Positions 49,780 through 59,098 of a stretch of 64,000 nt of DNA are shown here, one piece after another. The notes beneath the pieces are model-generated. The model searched no databases. It was given only the letters and a program-made list of their open reading frames with translations, and was not told the origin of the DNA. The translations under genes and the position numbers were made by a program. The stretch is from Macrocystis pyrifera. Its lineage: Eukaryota > Sar > Phaeophyceae > Laminariales > Laminariaceae. Where the stretch lies: the NCBI GenBank assembly GCA_031763025.1, contig JASSKH010000037.1:1488001-1552000 (forward strand). Reading direction: 5' to 3'. Numbering within the stretch: the first letter of the stretch is position 1; the number at the start of each line of letters is the position of its first letter.

Positions 49780-52700
49780 CGGCGGAGAAACTGAAGCAGA
49801 AACAACGTATGCAACTTGTTTGACAAGTTCCGGCCCCAACCACCGCACGCTAAGCTAACTGCATGCAGGTGCAGGTGACGGTGCGGGTTAGGGCTAAGGT
49901 TGATAAGCGGCGTCCATTCAGGTTGGGGGCGGGTCGGTAAAAGTGCCACTCAGAACAAAAAAAAAAACAAAAAAAGAAAGAAACAAAAACTGACTGTTGT
50001 GATACGTACCTGGTGTCGAGACTATTAATAGTGCGATAACACGAAGCGCCGACATACCTCAAAGGTATTCAGCAATTATATAATATCGATTATCATGGGA
50101 CGATGGGCTGCATATGGGGCATCGAACGACAATAGTACATTATCCACAAGCCTGCTTGCTCGTTTGTTTGCTTGCTCCGCTTGCTTGCTATGTGACATAC
50201 CACCAACCACCGCATGTTTTCGATAAAGAATAACACACGGAAGCCGGGATTGTGCAGCTTTCAGTGGTTTGGAGGAACGAGGAGGTGCAGAAATAGGGCA
50301 GGCCGAAAAAAACAGAGAGGTACTCGTAGGGCGATCCAATCGTAGGCGAAGACCGATAGATGACTACCCTGTAGATGATGCAAGGACAGCGGTGGCAAGT
50401 AGAGAGAAGGAAACGTCAAGGCATGATGTGCGTTTCGCGTGTCTCATGGCATGGCATGTCGAAATAATTTATAATTTTACCCCGTCGGCAATTAACAGCT
50501 GAGGATGTCCTCAGAGGCGAGACTGAATTGCCGAGGGTGTGCTCCCAAGCAGGCGAGATATCTGTAAGATTGCTCATGTTCATGTTTTAGTATACGAATA
50601 TATACATGAAAAAAAAAAAATGTATACACGGTATGTACTTCGTTCACCCCGAGGGGAAATGAGAGCTGAGGAGGTTCCCAGAGGCGAGGGAACTGCCGAG
50701 GGCGTGCTACCAAGTAGGCGGGATGTTTGTAAGATTGCTCATGTTCATGTTTTAGTATATATTAATGCATTACGGTGTGTTATCTCTGTCGTAGTCTGTG
50801 ACCACAGAGCTCGTATCTTTCTAGGGTGAAATACCAGCACGGACACTGGGCTTGCTGGATGTCGACGAGTAGAAGAACGGTTTGATGTGAAGAACACACA
50901 CACATACGAATATATACGTGAAAAAAAATAATATGTATACGGTATATACTTCACCTCGAGGGGGAATGAGAGCTGAGGAGGTTCTCGAGGCGAGAGAATT
51001 ACAGAGGGTATGCTACCAAGTAGGCGAGATATCTGTATGATTGTTCATGTCATGTTTTAGTACACGTATATATACCAATCGCAGTACACATTCGACATCA
51101 TTGCATGCACATAACGGTATTTGTTTCACCAGTTAATTTGTGGTTTTTTTCGCCCCTCCCCTGAGGCGGACATTTGCCCGAGTATAACCCGTTCCCGGGA
51201 CTTCTGAGAGTTCTGTACAACATCCATATACCCGTACCCGGAACTTCCATGCGCTCTGTACGACATTCATACCCATACCCGAAATCTCCGTAAGTTCCGT
51301 ACGCCCGTGTCACATTACCTGCGGAACGAGTACAACATTCGTATACCACACCCGGAACTTCGGTGAGTTCTGTAAGATTTACATACCTGTACCCGGCAGT
51401 TATGTGAGTTTTACGACGTTCATACAACTTTTGTCAAGTCTGTACGCCCGTGGCACAAAAAAACGGGGTATGGGTATGCGCTTGTAAAGTATCCGGGTTC
51501 GGGTTCGGGTACGGGTACGGGTACAACATTCGTGTACAGTACTGGTACCTACCTGGAACTTCTGTGAGTTTTTTCCGTAAGGGTCGTTATTTACTGGATT
51601 TTTTTGTTTCTCGTTTCGCGGAAAATTCACGGAAGCGCGAAAAAAAAAGCGGTGGGTCCTACAGTATTATCGCCTGGCATCATGTTTCATGAGGTTGCAA
51701 CGCTCGTCCATGTGATCGAATCGTCAAAAACAGCGGCGCGCGCGCAGGCCGTCCGCTTGATCGTGCCACTAGAGGTGCCGCGACTCCTGTTAATACTACT
51801 ATTAATACTACTATTAATACAGAGGCGACCCTACCTCGCCGTACCTCGCGAGCGTAGCTTACATCAACTTTGGGCGCGGCAAAGCCCTCCGCGACATGAA
51901 AAAAGCTGGCGATTTCGTGCTGACCTCGGCTATGTGGGTGAGACTACGCCTCTGTCGACTGGATGGATAGAACTCTTGTTGTGCACGGCGCTTTCTGCGT
52001 CCAGCCACGGCCTGGGAATGACCCTGGGGATGACCCTGATCCATCCTGTACAGTGCCGAGTGGCGACAAGGCGCACACGGCTCACGCCGTTCGCCTGCCT
52101 AATGTTCTGCGACGATGCGGGACTTTTCCGCGATACGGGAAATCCATTTTTTCGCTATTTTGCCGGGGCTGAAAAACATCCGTGAAACTCGAAAAAAAAA
52201 ATGTGAACCAGGATTTTTCCTCGAAACGCGAAAAAAAAACGTCCGGTTAAGACCTATATGCCAATGGAAACGCAAAGGTTCTATTAAAAAAATGAATTCC
52301 GAAGACACTCGCCGGAATTTTTCAGGTACAGCTTGCTACGAATGAGCGCGATTTTAAAACCGAAAGTTCGAAACTTTTGGAAAAACCCGAAAAAAGCAAT
52401 TCTGGGGCCGATGTTGGGCCAAGATCGGCTTCAGAAAAACTCAGGCGGATCTTTAGTTCGAAGCCGCGAGATTCCGAGTCCAGACATCGATCGACAAAAA
52501 CCAAAGACTGCGTCATGAATTCTGAACGAAGTGCGCTCGCTAGGGGCTCCGGCCCACCCTAGGGTCCCCCTGTTCACACAATGGCCGGTAACATGTGGCG
52601 GGCGCTGGCCAGGCGTATAATGAAGAAACAGATTGGCCGCAGGTGAGCGCAAAATAGATGACAAAATTTCTCGATCTGTGCCTCGAATGACAAAAAACAG

Positions 52701-53816
52701 TTTTTTTTTTTTTTTTCCGGTTTGGGAGAAGACCGTAGGACGCCGCCAGCAAGCTCTCGCCCCCTAGACCATGGATCCGCATGATATCTTCGAGGCCGTC
52801 ATCTGCACTCGTTGGCCTTGCCCGACACCAAACGGGTTAGCCGTGGGCTGAGTCTATGTCGAGATCGAGCGTCTATCGTCGCACGAGCTGATTTTTATCA
52901 GCGTATTGACAATTTACAGCGAGAAACAAAAAACTGCGCCGCCTGCAGCCATTAGAACCAAAGGAAGAAAAAATGTGGAAGACTGACTGAGGAAATCTGG
53001 GGTTTGTGGAGAGGTATTGGATCGTTGGCATGTTGGAACAGAGGGGATGGGCAAAAGGGTCATAGAGTTGACGAGTGCAGTTGCTTGAGGTGGCAAGACA
53101 GAGGCTGGGAGGGGGGTTGAGATAGTAAGGCAGAATACCATTACAAGCCACAAGCCAGTACTTCAGTGCTTCACTCGCGCGTGGGTGTGGACGAGCAGGG
53201 GTCTGGCATGGGTAGGAGGTCGGCGAGTTAAAAAATTAAAGTACGGTAGGTTTTACAGTAGAATTTGGCAGTCTATATCGGGTGTGTGTTACATATGCTA
53301 GGTTAAGCGTGGCAAAGGTCCAGCACTTAATGATAATAATTCCAGATTCATGAGCAAAACAAGCAAACATTTTTTCCCTTTTTTCTTTTTTCTCACAGCG
53401 GCTGTTTTTTCAAGGTAAATTTTTCAGATTTTTTTGGCAAAGAAAGCTTCTTGATTTTAGAGTTCGCGTCCCATTGTCATGATGTAGGTCTAATCGGGTC
53501 GTTTCCTATGCGGTTCGATTTTCGAGCTTCAGATTTTGACCCGATCGCATTTTCAGATGTGAACTTGGCAAATCAAAACAGTGCTCCTATGCGGAAAAAT
53601 CAGATTTATTACGCGTGCTGAGATTCGAGCAAACGCCAAGACCAACTGCTTTTGTTGTGGTCTGGCGCCGCGAAGAGACGCGCTGGGTGCGCTGCCCTGC
53701 GCGTAGGACCCAAGCGTCCGAGCCAAGGCTGACTGCCTATGGTCCGGCGGCGAAGAGACGTGGCGCGTGCGCTAGAGTCAAGCTGTCTTGGTATTTTGTG
53801 TTTCAAAACGTGTCTG

Positions 53817-53848
<32 letters not shown>

Positions 53849-56304
53849 ACAGCAGTGTAGTCTACGAGTACGTATACATGGAGACATGCGCGCCGAGTGC
53901 GCTTGTCTTGGTCTCTAGGCCCGAGCCCGCGCCAACCGACTATAGTCTGGCCACGGAGGGACGCGCCGCCTGCCGACCGCGCATCGGGCGCGAAGCAACG
54001 TCGCTATACAGCTGTGTCATCATCGAACTCATCGATCGTTCTGCTGCTGTTTGCTGTCGTGGATAACATCTTGAATTTAGACAGCATGCCATTTTCGATT
54101 TTCGTCGGATCATCGGATTCTCAAATCGAAAAATTTCCGGTCGGATTTTGCATAATTGGACTGCATAGGCAGGGTCAGATCGAAAAATATAAATCGAACC
54201 GCATAGGAAACAGCCTGAAGATGATTTCATTCCAGCCAGCACAAATATAAATGTATATACAATGATTCCCGACGCCTGAGAGCGCAGCATTCGCTTCCGA
54301 TTTCGTCTTGAATTTAGGCTCGGATTCCACACGCCTTCGCTTTCCTGGCTTCGTGCTTGCTTTTTCGACCGCTTTCCTCGACGGTCGCGCGAGCCGGCCT
54401 CCGACCGGTGTTCTCCCGTGCGCGCGTCTCGGAGTCTCGCGCCGCCGACGAGCCCGGCGACCCCGAACTCGAGGGATATTTGCTGCGGAGAGGAGACACG
54501 GACGTTCTATTTTCTTCCCTCCTGGAATTTGAGTTCCCTATCGTTCTAAAAGGTCCAAGGGTGGCACGCATGAACGCGTGAACAGCAGTCGTGTACTCAG
54601 GATCTGAACGATTTTTGTTGGTTCAAACTGACAGTCCCGTTTTCGACCACGAACTCGAAGAATATGGAGAGGAGACACGGACGTTCTATTATTCGCGGTC
54701 CTGGAGATTTATTTCGCTGTTGTTGTTGCTCCGCAAAGAGAGACAGAATTGATCTTATGTGATCTTATTGTATTTTATAAATTTTGAAATACGTCAGCTG
54801 TGAGTTCGACTGATTAAATAGTTGATACTCAACTTTGCAAGCTGCGTAATACGCCTCGTCTATATTCCACTTTTACCTAATTTTAGAAGTATTGTGATAA
54901 ACCGAGCGCGCGCATTCTATATGTGATTCCTTGTCAAAGATATAGGCCAGCGGCTCCCCTGGATGCTGCCCGGGTCAACTTATTGTATTGTAGTTCTTTC
55001 CTATCCGAGGTTCGATTCTCGGCCTCGCTGATGCTACCGCTTTATACTCCCGACTCCTTTATTCTCCTGACTCCTTTGGTTTGCGGGCCGCCATCGACCT
55101 GTTCGACCCCCTCGGTCTTGCCTTACTCGGTGGTTGTCTTCCCTTGCCCCTCTCTCTTCGAGAGTCGACTACACGCGCCTTCCCTGGGTATCGCGCCGCT
55201 CTTGCTACCAGATCGTTGGATAAAAATCGGCACTTCATTTGTTTTCCCCGGAGGAATGGGATGGAGTTTGTAGGAGAGTATGAATTCGACCGAGTGTGGT
55301 CGATAAGAAAAACCGACCAATCACATTGGAGGATATCATACAGATGGTCGTACATGCCCGGACTGTCTACTGCTGCTGCAAGGAAGGTCTGATCTCTGGA
55401 GGCGCATTGAAATACGAGTACTACTACTACGGCAGCAACAGCAGTACTACAGCAGCAGTAGTGGTTCAGAGGTATTCTACTTGGAAGATGTACAAAGCAA
55501 AACCAAATATCCGTAACAAGCGCGCCGGATGAGCGTGTCTGACGTATCACGCAATAACGCAGCTTCCAAACTTGAGTTTCAACCACTTAATCGGCGTATT
55601 CACAGCAGACGGTTTTCACTTTTTTCAATCATATCCAGCTGCCAGGTATCTACTACAGTTGTTATATAATAAAGAAAGAAATTTAGGATACTACTTCATA
55701 CAGTCCCACTTTAAGATACGATCCTTCGTTACCAGAGGTACCGGTATACTACTACTGCAAGATAAGATGTTCGCCTTACCATTTTCTGGTGAAAACACGT
55801 CAAGTTATTTCGGCGAGCACTACTACTGGAGGTAATCGAGGGTTCGAGACTGTTTGCTTCCACTGCGAGTACGTATATCGGGGTTGTGTGGTGCTGTGGA
55901 TATTGTGCTGCGTATGCTTCACGCGTATCCGACCTGAATTCGGGGTTCACACTGAGAATTCAGCCCATGTTAGCAGTGTATTTTGCGGTCGTCAGGTTGT
56001 TCTGTATTGCCGATCGATATCACGTACTAAGTATCAGGTATCAGGTGTTTGATACTGCTCCTACTAGCAGCATCTCGGAATATATGCTGCGATTACTGCC
56101 TGTAGTCATGGAGTATTTCATACCATCAGTGTAGATAATGCGCGTATACTGGTTGGTAAAATACGCGTAACGCGTCCTGTACTCGCAGTCATTTGGGCGG
56201 ATGCTGCAAGCTGACATGTTGTCTGCTGCTGCTGCTGCTTCGGTAGTGCTGCTGCTGATGTTGCGGCTGCGTCTGCACACAGCAGCAGCAGCAATGGTGC
56301 TGTT

Positions 56305-56336
<32 letters not shown>

Positions 56337-57962
56337 ATCGCTTTCATGTGCAAATGAGAGGCCATCTCTCCTGCACAAGCACCGTTGGCAGTAGGTGCAA
56401 CTCGCTGTAGATAGGTTGGTATGATACCTCGGCGTGGGTACGGGGTACTACTTGGCAACTGGGCAGATAAAGGGGAGCAGTACTATGGTCCTCAAAATGC
56501 AAGTAATCTCAGTTCTGAGAAATGTGATAAACCTGTCAGATCTGAGCTGACTTCTGCCCCCTCCAGGACAAAGATCAATAGTATCGATGGTTTCCTGCCC
56601 CATAATAGTACGGTAGACGGTTCTGATTTTTCGGCTTCAGAGATCGCTGAAAAAAAAACGAAAAAAAGTCGCAAAAAAAAAATCCTGAAAGTCGAGTAAA
56701 AGTTGGTCAATAGTAATGCGAGTGAGACAAAGCTGAGAACTGAAAACTCGGCATATTGCCTTTTTCCTGCATCACCTGGCATTGATCTGATCAGATCATG
56801 TTCGTACTATTTTATAAATTTTGAAATACGTCAGCTGTGAGTTCGACTGATTAAATAGTTGATACTCAACTTTTCAAGCTGCGTAATACGCCTCGTGTAT
56901 ATTCCATTTTTACCTAATTTTACAATTATTGTGATAAACCGAGCGCGCGTATTCACTAAATGTCCCCGGTGGCTTGGTAGGTGGTCCGCGAGCCTATCAA
57001 GATCATTTTCGTGAGTTCGAGTCTCACCAAGTGCATGCTCGTAGGGACTTTTTCTTGCATAAAATTGATTAGCGGAAAGCGCGAGAGCGTGAGTTAGCTG
57101 TACGTTCGATGAAAATCGACGAGCAGTGGGAATGCTGAACCCTATGCGCGATAAAAACTAAAGGCACGTGCCGGGGGGGAGAAGGGACGACACCTGTGAC
57201 CACGGCTTGTCCAGAAGATCGTCGAGGGTAAAACCTCCTACGAGTGGGCTGGAAAGTAAAAGTGATGATTAAAAAAATAAAAATAAAAATAAATGTGATT
57301 CCTTGTCAAAGATATAGGCCAGCGGCTCCCCTGGATGCTGCCCGGGTCTTGGAAATTAAAAAAAAGGCTCGCACGCTTTTTGCGCGCTTCGCGCGCCTCA
57401 TTATTAATATAACATACAGCAAGTGGCTGGTGGTTTATGAGTGATTCACGCTATGCTCAGCAGACTGCCCGTACCATGAGACCGTACGACCGTGCACACG
57501 CTCACAATTGTTCATACACTTGGTAAATACCACTACACTCTTCTACTACTACTGCTGTAGAATGGTACCAGGTACGTCCCTATGTCCCTATGAAGTCGCT
57601 CCTCCTTCAACCAGAGGGTGGAGGAAGTGGAGGTCACTTGTGAGGTTATGAACGCTGAGCACATCACCTACCTGTTGCTGGGATCGGCATATTCCAGCAA
57701 GGCACGCCTTCAATGCCTCTAGACTCCCCGCTTTGTTCGCCCTCTGCACGTGCAGCTCGCCTTTGGCTCGGTCGCATCCATCGTCTGATTCAATTCCATC
57801 GTCCCTTCCGGTACCACGAGTACCGTGACTATCTAAACATGTTACATCTTTCGGTCGTGTCTCGAGCAAGATACCAACACGCTGTAGAAGCACGCTCATC
57901 TCTATATCACGGTCATCCAATCGCCGCAAAAGATTTTTCGGGCTGTGTTCAACCTCTCTCAT
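43213..57962 (-). CDS. VPS9-domain Rab guanine-nucleotide exchange factor (six exons)
   Basis: Six minus-strand exons (57672-57962, 48868-49304, 47356-47460, 45414-45576, 44444-44736, 43213-43333) join in phase to 1410 bp, about 469 aa. VPS9-domain proteins (yeast Vps9, Rabex-5, plant VPS9a) activate Rab5-class GTPases on early endosomes by nucleotide exchange. What shows it: a helical-bundle segment TYRVFLDRLM...FVRAIRLFLFSI, then FFLAMQNAMGIHPSWAEL, RFVMTKIHPLAFG, LQFLTADDLNV, the core ADDFLPVLIYVVLRANVPRL, and PGYCFVALRSAVEFL. This is the family order. All five introns have GT-AG ends and compatible phases. Introns are long and full of repeats; intron 1 is about 8.4 kb. The N-terminal exon is the least certain, since an acceptor-like CTTTCAG lies right before its ATG. 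No zinc finger, CUE or UBA domain is visible. Confidence 0.88.
43344..43373. repeat. (CAG)10 next to a splice acceptor
   Basis: Ten CAG on plus, so (CTG)10 on the gene strand, ending about 10 bases before the exon 6 acceptor where the pyrimidine tract would be. Confidence 0.95.
44258..44332. mobile_element. MITE family 2 copy in VPS9 intron 5
   Basis: TGCAGTCCCGTTTGGGGGAC, ACTACTTGAAATTTGACTG, then AAAGGGGACTGCAG. It serves as an uninterrupted reference for the copy at 40186-40255. Confidence 0.7.
44444..44736 (-). CDS. VPS9 gene exon 5 (catalytic core)
   Basis: Acceptor CCTCGCAG, donor TCGAG|GTGGGT. Encodes EELRKMGGGRCPGDIVSRVV, then ADDFLPVLIYVVLRANVPRL with conserved Asp393 and Pro397 (the D-x3-P pair of the family), and CEYVQAFHSPVALMS. 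Phase 0 in, phase 2 out. A proline/aspartate loop (WRADLDPAGT) precedes the core. Confidence 0.92.
44826..44873. repeat. G48 homopolymer in VPS9 intron 4
   Basis: 48 uninterrupted G on plus (C on the gene strand), ending 90 bases upstream of the exon 5 acceptor; G-rich sequence continues on its left. Confidence 0.95.
45414..45576 (-). CDS. VPS9 gene exon 4
   Basis: Acceptor TATGTACCAG, donor GCGCAG|GTATGA. Encodes FVMTKIHPLAFGGKLDGAAD, then SARLRALQFLTADDLNV and VLGLAQ, the standard entry segment of the VPS9 domain. Phase 2 in, phase 0 out. Confidence 0.92.
45590..46015. repeat. AGAGAGCAGTAGCA-type minisatellite in VPS9 intron 3
   Basis: Degenerate units such as ACAGTAAAGAGAGCAGTAGC. Two neighbouring units differ by a seven-base insertion: GTAGCATACAGTAGAGGGAG at 45721-45740 against GTAGCATACCTGGTACAGTA at 45743-45762. 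Confidence 0.8.
46033..46136. mobile_element. MITE family 1 copy in VPS9 intron 3
   Basis: TTTCGGGGGACCATAGTAAA and TATGGTCCCCCGTAA ends, next to repeat D. Confidence 0.9.
46143..46322 (+). repeat. Repeat D in VPS9 intron 3
   Basis: GCCGTTTTCTCGGCAGCGAA, GCCGAGCGACGCGTCTATAG, CGACGAGATATTCCAAAGCC. Confidence 0.6.
46874..47195. repeat. 26-bp minisatellite, about 12 units
   Basis: Units of the form ACTCGGGTATGACTCCTTGC plus ATTGTA. Three units equal 26 codons, so the minus strand shows an open repetitive frame (PELQCKESYPSYNARSHTRV). It lies in VPS9 intron 3, 160 bp downstream of exon 3, and I regard it as noncoding. Confidence 0.92.
47356..47460 (-). CDS. VPS9 gene exon 3
   Basis: Acceptor CGCATCATAG, donor GGAAAG|GTGAGG. 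Encodes CAEFFLAMQNAMGIHPSWAE, then DSIVACREHLE, which continues into RFVMTK of exon 4. It matches the family segment that precedes the VPS9 core. Phase 2 in and out, 105 bp. Confidence 0.9.
47731..47808. mobile_element. MITE family 3 copy in VPS9 intron 2
   Basis: ACTCTGTCCTATTCCATAAG and ACGGTTCTTATATTTCGGGA with CAAAGTAGTA outside. Confidence 0.7.
48371..48569 (+). CDS. Candidate plus-strand exon inside VPS9 intron 2
   Basis: Acceptor-like GCGCGCACAG and donor CCAAGG|GTATGT bound a frame reading LLAEQGLHPKRVAHKMYRTL, then SVVEAGNFLSFHHDCRLFVA and HGFVDEVVQ. Coding-like, but the minus strand is also open here and no partner exon was found. Could be a transposon piece. Confidence 0.25.
48799..48840. 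repeat. (GA)n microsatellite
   Basis: About 21 GA units, 27 bases downstream of the exon 2 donor on the gene strand; interrupted GA units extend to about 48710. Confidence 0.95.
48868..49304 (-). CDS. VPS9 gene exon 2
   Basis: Acceptor GCTGCTTCAG, donor GAAAG|GTGAGA. Encodes AEAILAQAIAPSLTASPLDA, a low-complexity Ser/Gly/Pro linker, TYRVFLDRLMRSESKGFVRA with IRLFLFSILG (the helix that precedes VPS9 domains), an Ala/Arg-rich stretch, and VDVCGSTFLVE. Phase 0 in, phase 2 out, 437 bp. Confidence 0.88.
49712..49777. repeat. (CAG)22 in VPS9 intron 1
   Basis: 22 perfect CAG on plus. Open in all frames but flanked by noncoding sequence. Confidence 0.97.
50498..51075 (+). repeat. Three tandem units of about 165 bp, the second split by repeat E
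   Basis: Units share GCTGAGGAGGTTCCCAGAGG, CAAGTAGGCGGGATGTTTGT, TTGCTCATGTTCATGTTTTA and an AATATATACRTGAAAAAA stretch. Unit 1 reads TTTTAGTATACGAATATATA without interruption; unit 2 has repeat E between TTTTAGTATA and TACGAATATA. Confidence 0.85.
50760..50905 (+). mobile_element. Repeat E, 5'-truncated insertion with known empty site
   Basis: Starts TTAATGCATTACGGTGTGTT and ends GTGAAGAACACACACACA. Exact borders follow from comparison with the uninterrupted tandem unit. It begins inside the longer copies at 2440 and 24716, so it is 5'-truncated. Confidence 0.75.
51175..51450. repeat. Degenerate 43-45-bp minisatellite
   Basis: Units contain CCCGTACCCGGAACTTC, GAGTTCTGTACAACATTCAT. Open in one minus frame, judged noncoding. 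Confidence 0.7.
51823..51937 (+). CDS. Candidate exon A of a gene nested in VPS9 intron 1
   Basis: Acceptor TATTAATACAG, donor ATGTGG|GTGAGA. Reads GDPTSPYLASVAYINFGRGK, then RDMKKAGDFVLTSAMW, phase 2 in, phase 0 out. Strongly coding-like composition and good splice ends. It joins in phase to candidate exon B. No family recognised. Confidence 0.38.
52563..52642 (+). CDS. Candidate exon B of the nested gene
   Basis: Acceptor CCACCCTAG, donor CCGCAG|GTGAGC. Reads GPPVHTMAGNMWRALARRIM then KKQIGR, phase 0 in, phase 2 out, so it fits exon A. Two ATG codons in frame could also make it a first exon. A possible next acceptor is GACCGTAG near 52741. Family not recognised. Confidence 0.36.
53818..53847. 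repeat. (CTG)10
   Basis: Ten perfect CTG in VPS9 intron 1. Confidence 0.97.
54769..54947 (+). repeat. Interspersed repeat R, intact copy
   Basis: GAAATACGTCAGCTGTGAGT, GATTAAATAGTTGATACTCA and GTGATAAACCGAGCGCGCG also occur at 56809-56960, then AGGCCAGCGGCTCCCCTGGA again at 57315. This copy is uninterrupted and gives the empty site for the SINE at 56963. Confidence 0.85.
54948..55030 (+). tRNA. tRNA-like segment (pol III type), probably a SINE head
   Basis: CAGCG at the start pairs with CGCTG at the end; a perfect T-arm (CCGAG-GTTCGATT-CTCGG) contains a canonical B-box. Total 83 nt. The D-arm and anticodon arm cannot be folded convincingly. The first part recurs at 57315-57355, so it is repeat-linked and probably not a working tRNA. 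Confidence 0.35.
56221..56335. repeat. Compound CTG/CAG tract
   Basis: CTG runs at each side of a short CAG run, able to form a hairpin; open in several frames, no coding support. Confidence 0.85.
56809..57355 (+). repeat. Interspersed repeat R, copy split by a SINE
   Basis: Same sequence as 54769-54981 with the SINE at 56963-57289 inserted; resumes at TGTGATTCCTTGTCAAAGAT. Confidence 0.85.
56963..57289 (+). mobile_element. tRNA-derived SINE, copy 4, with target duplication
   Basis: Head CCCCGGTGGCTTGGTAGGTG, B-box GAGTTCGAGTCTC, body and AAAAAT-type tail. Target duplication TAAATG at 56957-56962 and 57290-57295. The empty site is visible in the sister repeat near 54914-54931. Confidence 0.92.
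57672..57962 (-). CDS. VPS9 gene exon 1 (N-terminal)
   Basis: From ATG (MREVEHSPKNLLRRLDDRDI) through LLQRVGILLETRPKD, an acidic linker (GIESDDGCDRAKGE) and SLEALKACLAGICRSQQQ to the donor CAACAG|GTAGGT; exactly 97 codons, phase 0. It reads smoothly into exon 2 (CRSQQQ-AEAILAQAIAP, one helix). The 8.4-kb intron between them could hide further exons. The ATG follows an acceptor-like CGCTTTCAG, so an upstream exon is possible. Confidence 0.7.
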
Positions 57963-58167
57963 GCTGAAAGCGAGGCAACGCAACACGGCACTGCTGCTGC
58001 ACTGCCAATTTTTTGTTTTTTTTGGGGGGAATTCCATCCCACATAAGACATCCTCCCACAGAAAAGTGGAACTCCTGGAATGTGTGTTCGACCTATCGTG
58101 ATCGTCTGCCGAGCATATCAGCGCTCTCGGTGTTGCCTGATGATGCGCGGCGAGGAAGAATCCTGCC
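57963..58167. promoter_or_regulatory. Candidate bidirectional promoter between VPS9 and TBC genes
   Basis: About 205 bp between two predicted divergent start codons. It contains a CTGCTGCTGCAC stretch and a TTTTTTTTGGGGGG tract. No TATA box or other element is identified. The role is inferred from position only. Confidence 0.35.
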
Positions 58168-58278
58168 ATGAGGCCTCCAGTACCGAACTTCAGCTTGAAT
58201 CCCCGTTTCTATGCCGTGGGAGCTCGAAATGGACGCAGTTGCAAGGCCCTACTGACGTCGCTGAGACTGCTCTTCGAG
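58168..58278 (+). CDS. TBC gene exon 1
   Basis: ATG, then RPPVPNFSLNPRFYAVGA and KALLTSLRLLFE to the donor TTCGAG|GTGAAT; 37 codons, phase 0. The start was chosen as the first in-frame ATG. Two other frames are open here, so this exon is the weakest of the three. Confidence 0.5.
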
Positions 58279-59024
58279 GTGAATACGTGAATACGTACAA
58301 TATCAAACGTAAAACAGTACGTAAACGATCGAGGCATGCAAAACTTTCGGCCCAAAAGGTGCGTCTCAAGCACGGTATCACACAGCCCAACATGCCAGAG
58401 TGGAGCATGGAGCTTCGCTGTATGTGACACACGCCCACGCATTGTGTTTCAGCTATCTGTGCTTTGCATCTATTGACGCATGTGTATCTACATCGTCTTA
58501 CATACCGGTATTGGACTACTATTAATATTAATAGTAAGTCAAATGATGATGTGCTCACACTATTAATATTAGTATCATACGTCCCACTTCCCTGAAATCC
58601 TGCCTGTGGTCACCCAAACAACAGGCTGATAGCTCTCAGTATGCATCGCGCGGTGCGAGAGGTTTGCACTTGAAAGCTCCGTACCGGTTCTGTACTGGTA
58701 CGTACTGAACTGAACTACCAGAGGTGGTACATAGACCTGAGGGCATTGTATTACGGCCGTATGTTGGACCACTTCCAACGCTTCTAAAGCGTGCACCTTC
58801 GTCGCCTACCGTGACCCACCCGCAACCAGGCCAGTGGGGAGACGACAACACCCGCGCTCTGCTGTGGAGACTGCTGCTGGGCGTGATACCCAGGACCGCA
58901 CCCCCTTCCGAATGGGGGCGAGAAATGTCAAGGAAGCGGGACGAGTACCGGAGTCTCAAGGCCGAGCACAGGGTGGACATATCGAAGGTGCGGGCAGTGG
59001 AGGGGAACGCTGAATTGCGCGCGG
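58168..59024 (+). CDS. TBC-domain Rab GTPase-activating protein (TBC1D13-like), 5' part
   Basis: Three plus exons (58168-58278, 58722-58758, 58830-59024) join in phase to about 114 aa. TBC proteins speed GTP hydrolysis by Rab GTPases through an Arg and a Gln finger. Seen here: KALLTSLRLLFE, then IDLRALYYG, then TRALLWRLLLGVIPRTAPPS with EWGREMSRKRDEYRSLKAEH. This follows TBC1D13 (short N-terminus, then a 'LR-LCF-G...LRALCWKILLNYLP...W...KKRELY' stretch). The IxxDxxR and YxQ catalytic motifs would lie in later exons, which I cannot find before the window ends; a foldback element and a Helitron lie downstream. Either the introns are long or the gene is truncated. Confidence 0.7.
58722..58758 (+). 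CDS. TBC gene exon 2 (37-bp micro-exon)
   Basis: Acceptor GAACTACCAG, donor GGCC|GTATGT. Reads RWYIDLRALYYG, the segment just before the TBC domain. Very short, but both phases fit and the downstream intron is only 71 bp with a good acceptor. Confidence 0.55.
58830..59024 (+). CDS. TBC gene exon 3 (start of TBC domain)
   Basis: Acceptor CCGCAACCAG; encodes QWGDDNTRALLWRLLLGVIP then EWGREMSRKRDEYRSLKAEH and VDISKVRAVEGNAELRA, donor GCGG|GTATGC (phase 1). An alternative donor ATCGAAG|GTGCGG lies earlier. RALLWRLLLG is the first TBC motif. Confidence 0.78.
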
Positions 59025-59098
59025 GTATGCAAATAAAAAGTTGCCTGCAGTACCCTACGTATTTCGTGTGGAGCAATACCGGGCCGCTCATAAGGCTG

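Noticed and set aside
51604..52185. 193-codon plus frame
   Set aside because: Mixes intron-like and tandem TATTAATAC sequence (LLLILLLILLL). The shorter candidate exon at 51823-51937 in another frame has better splice ends.
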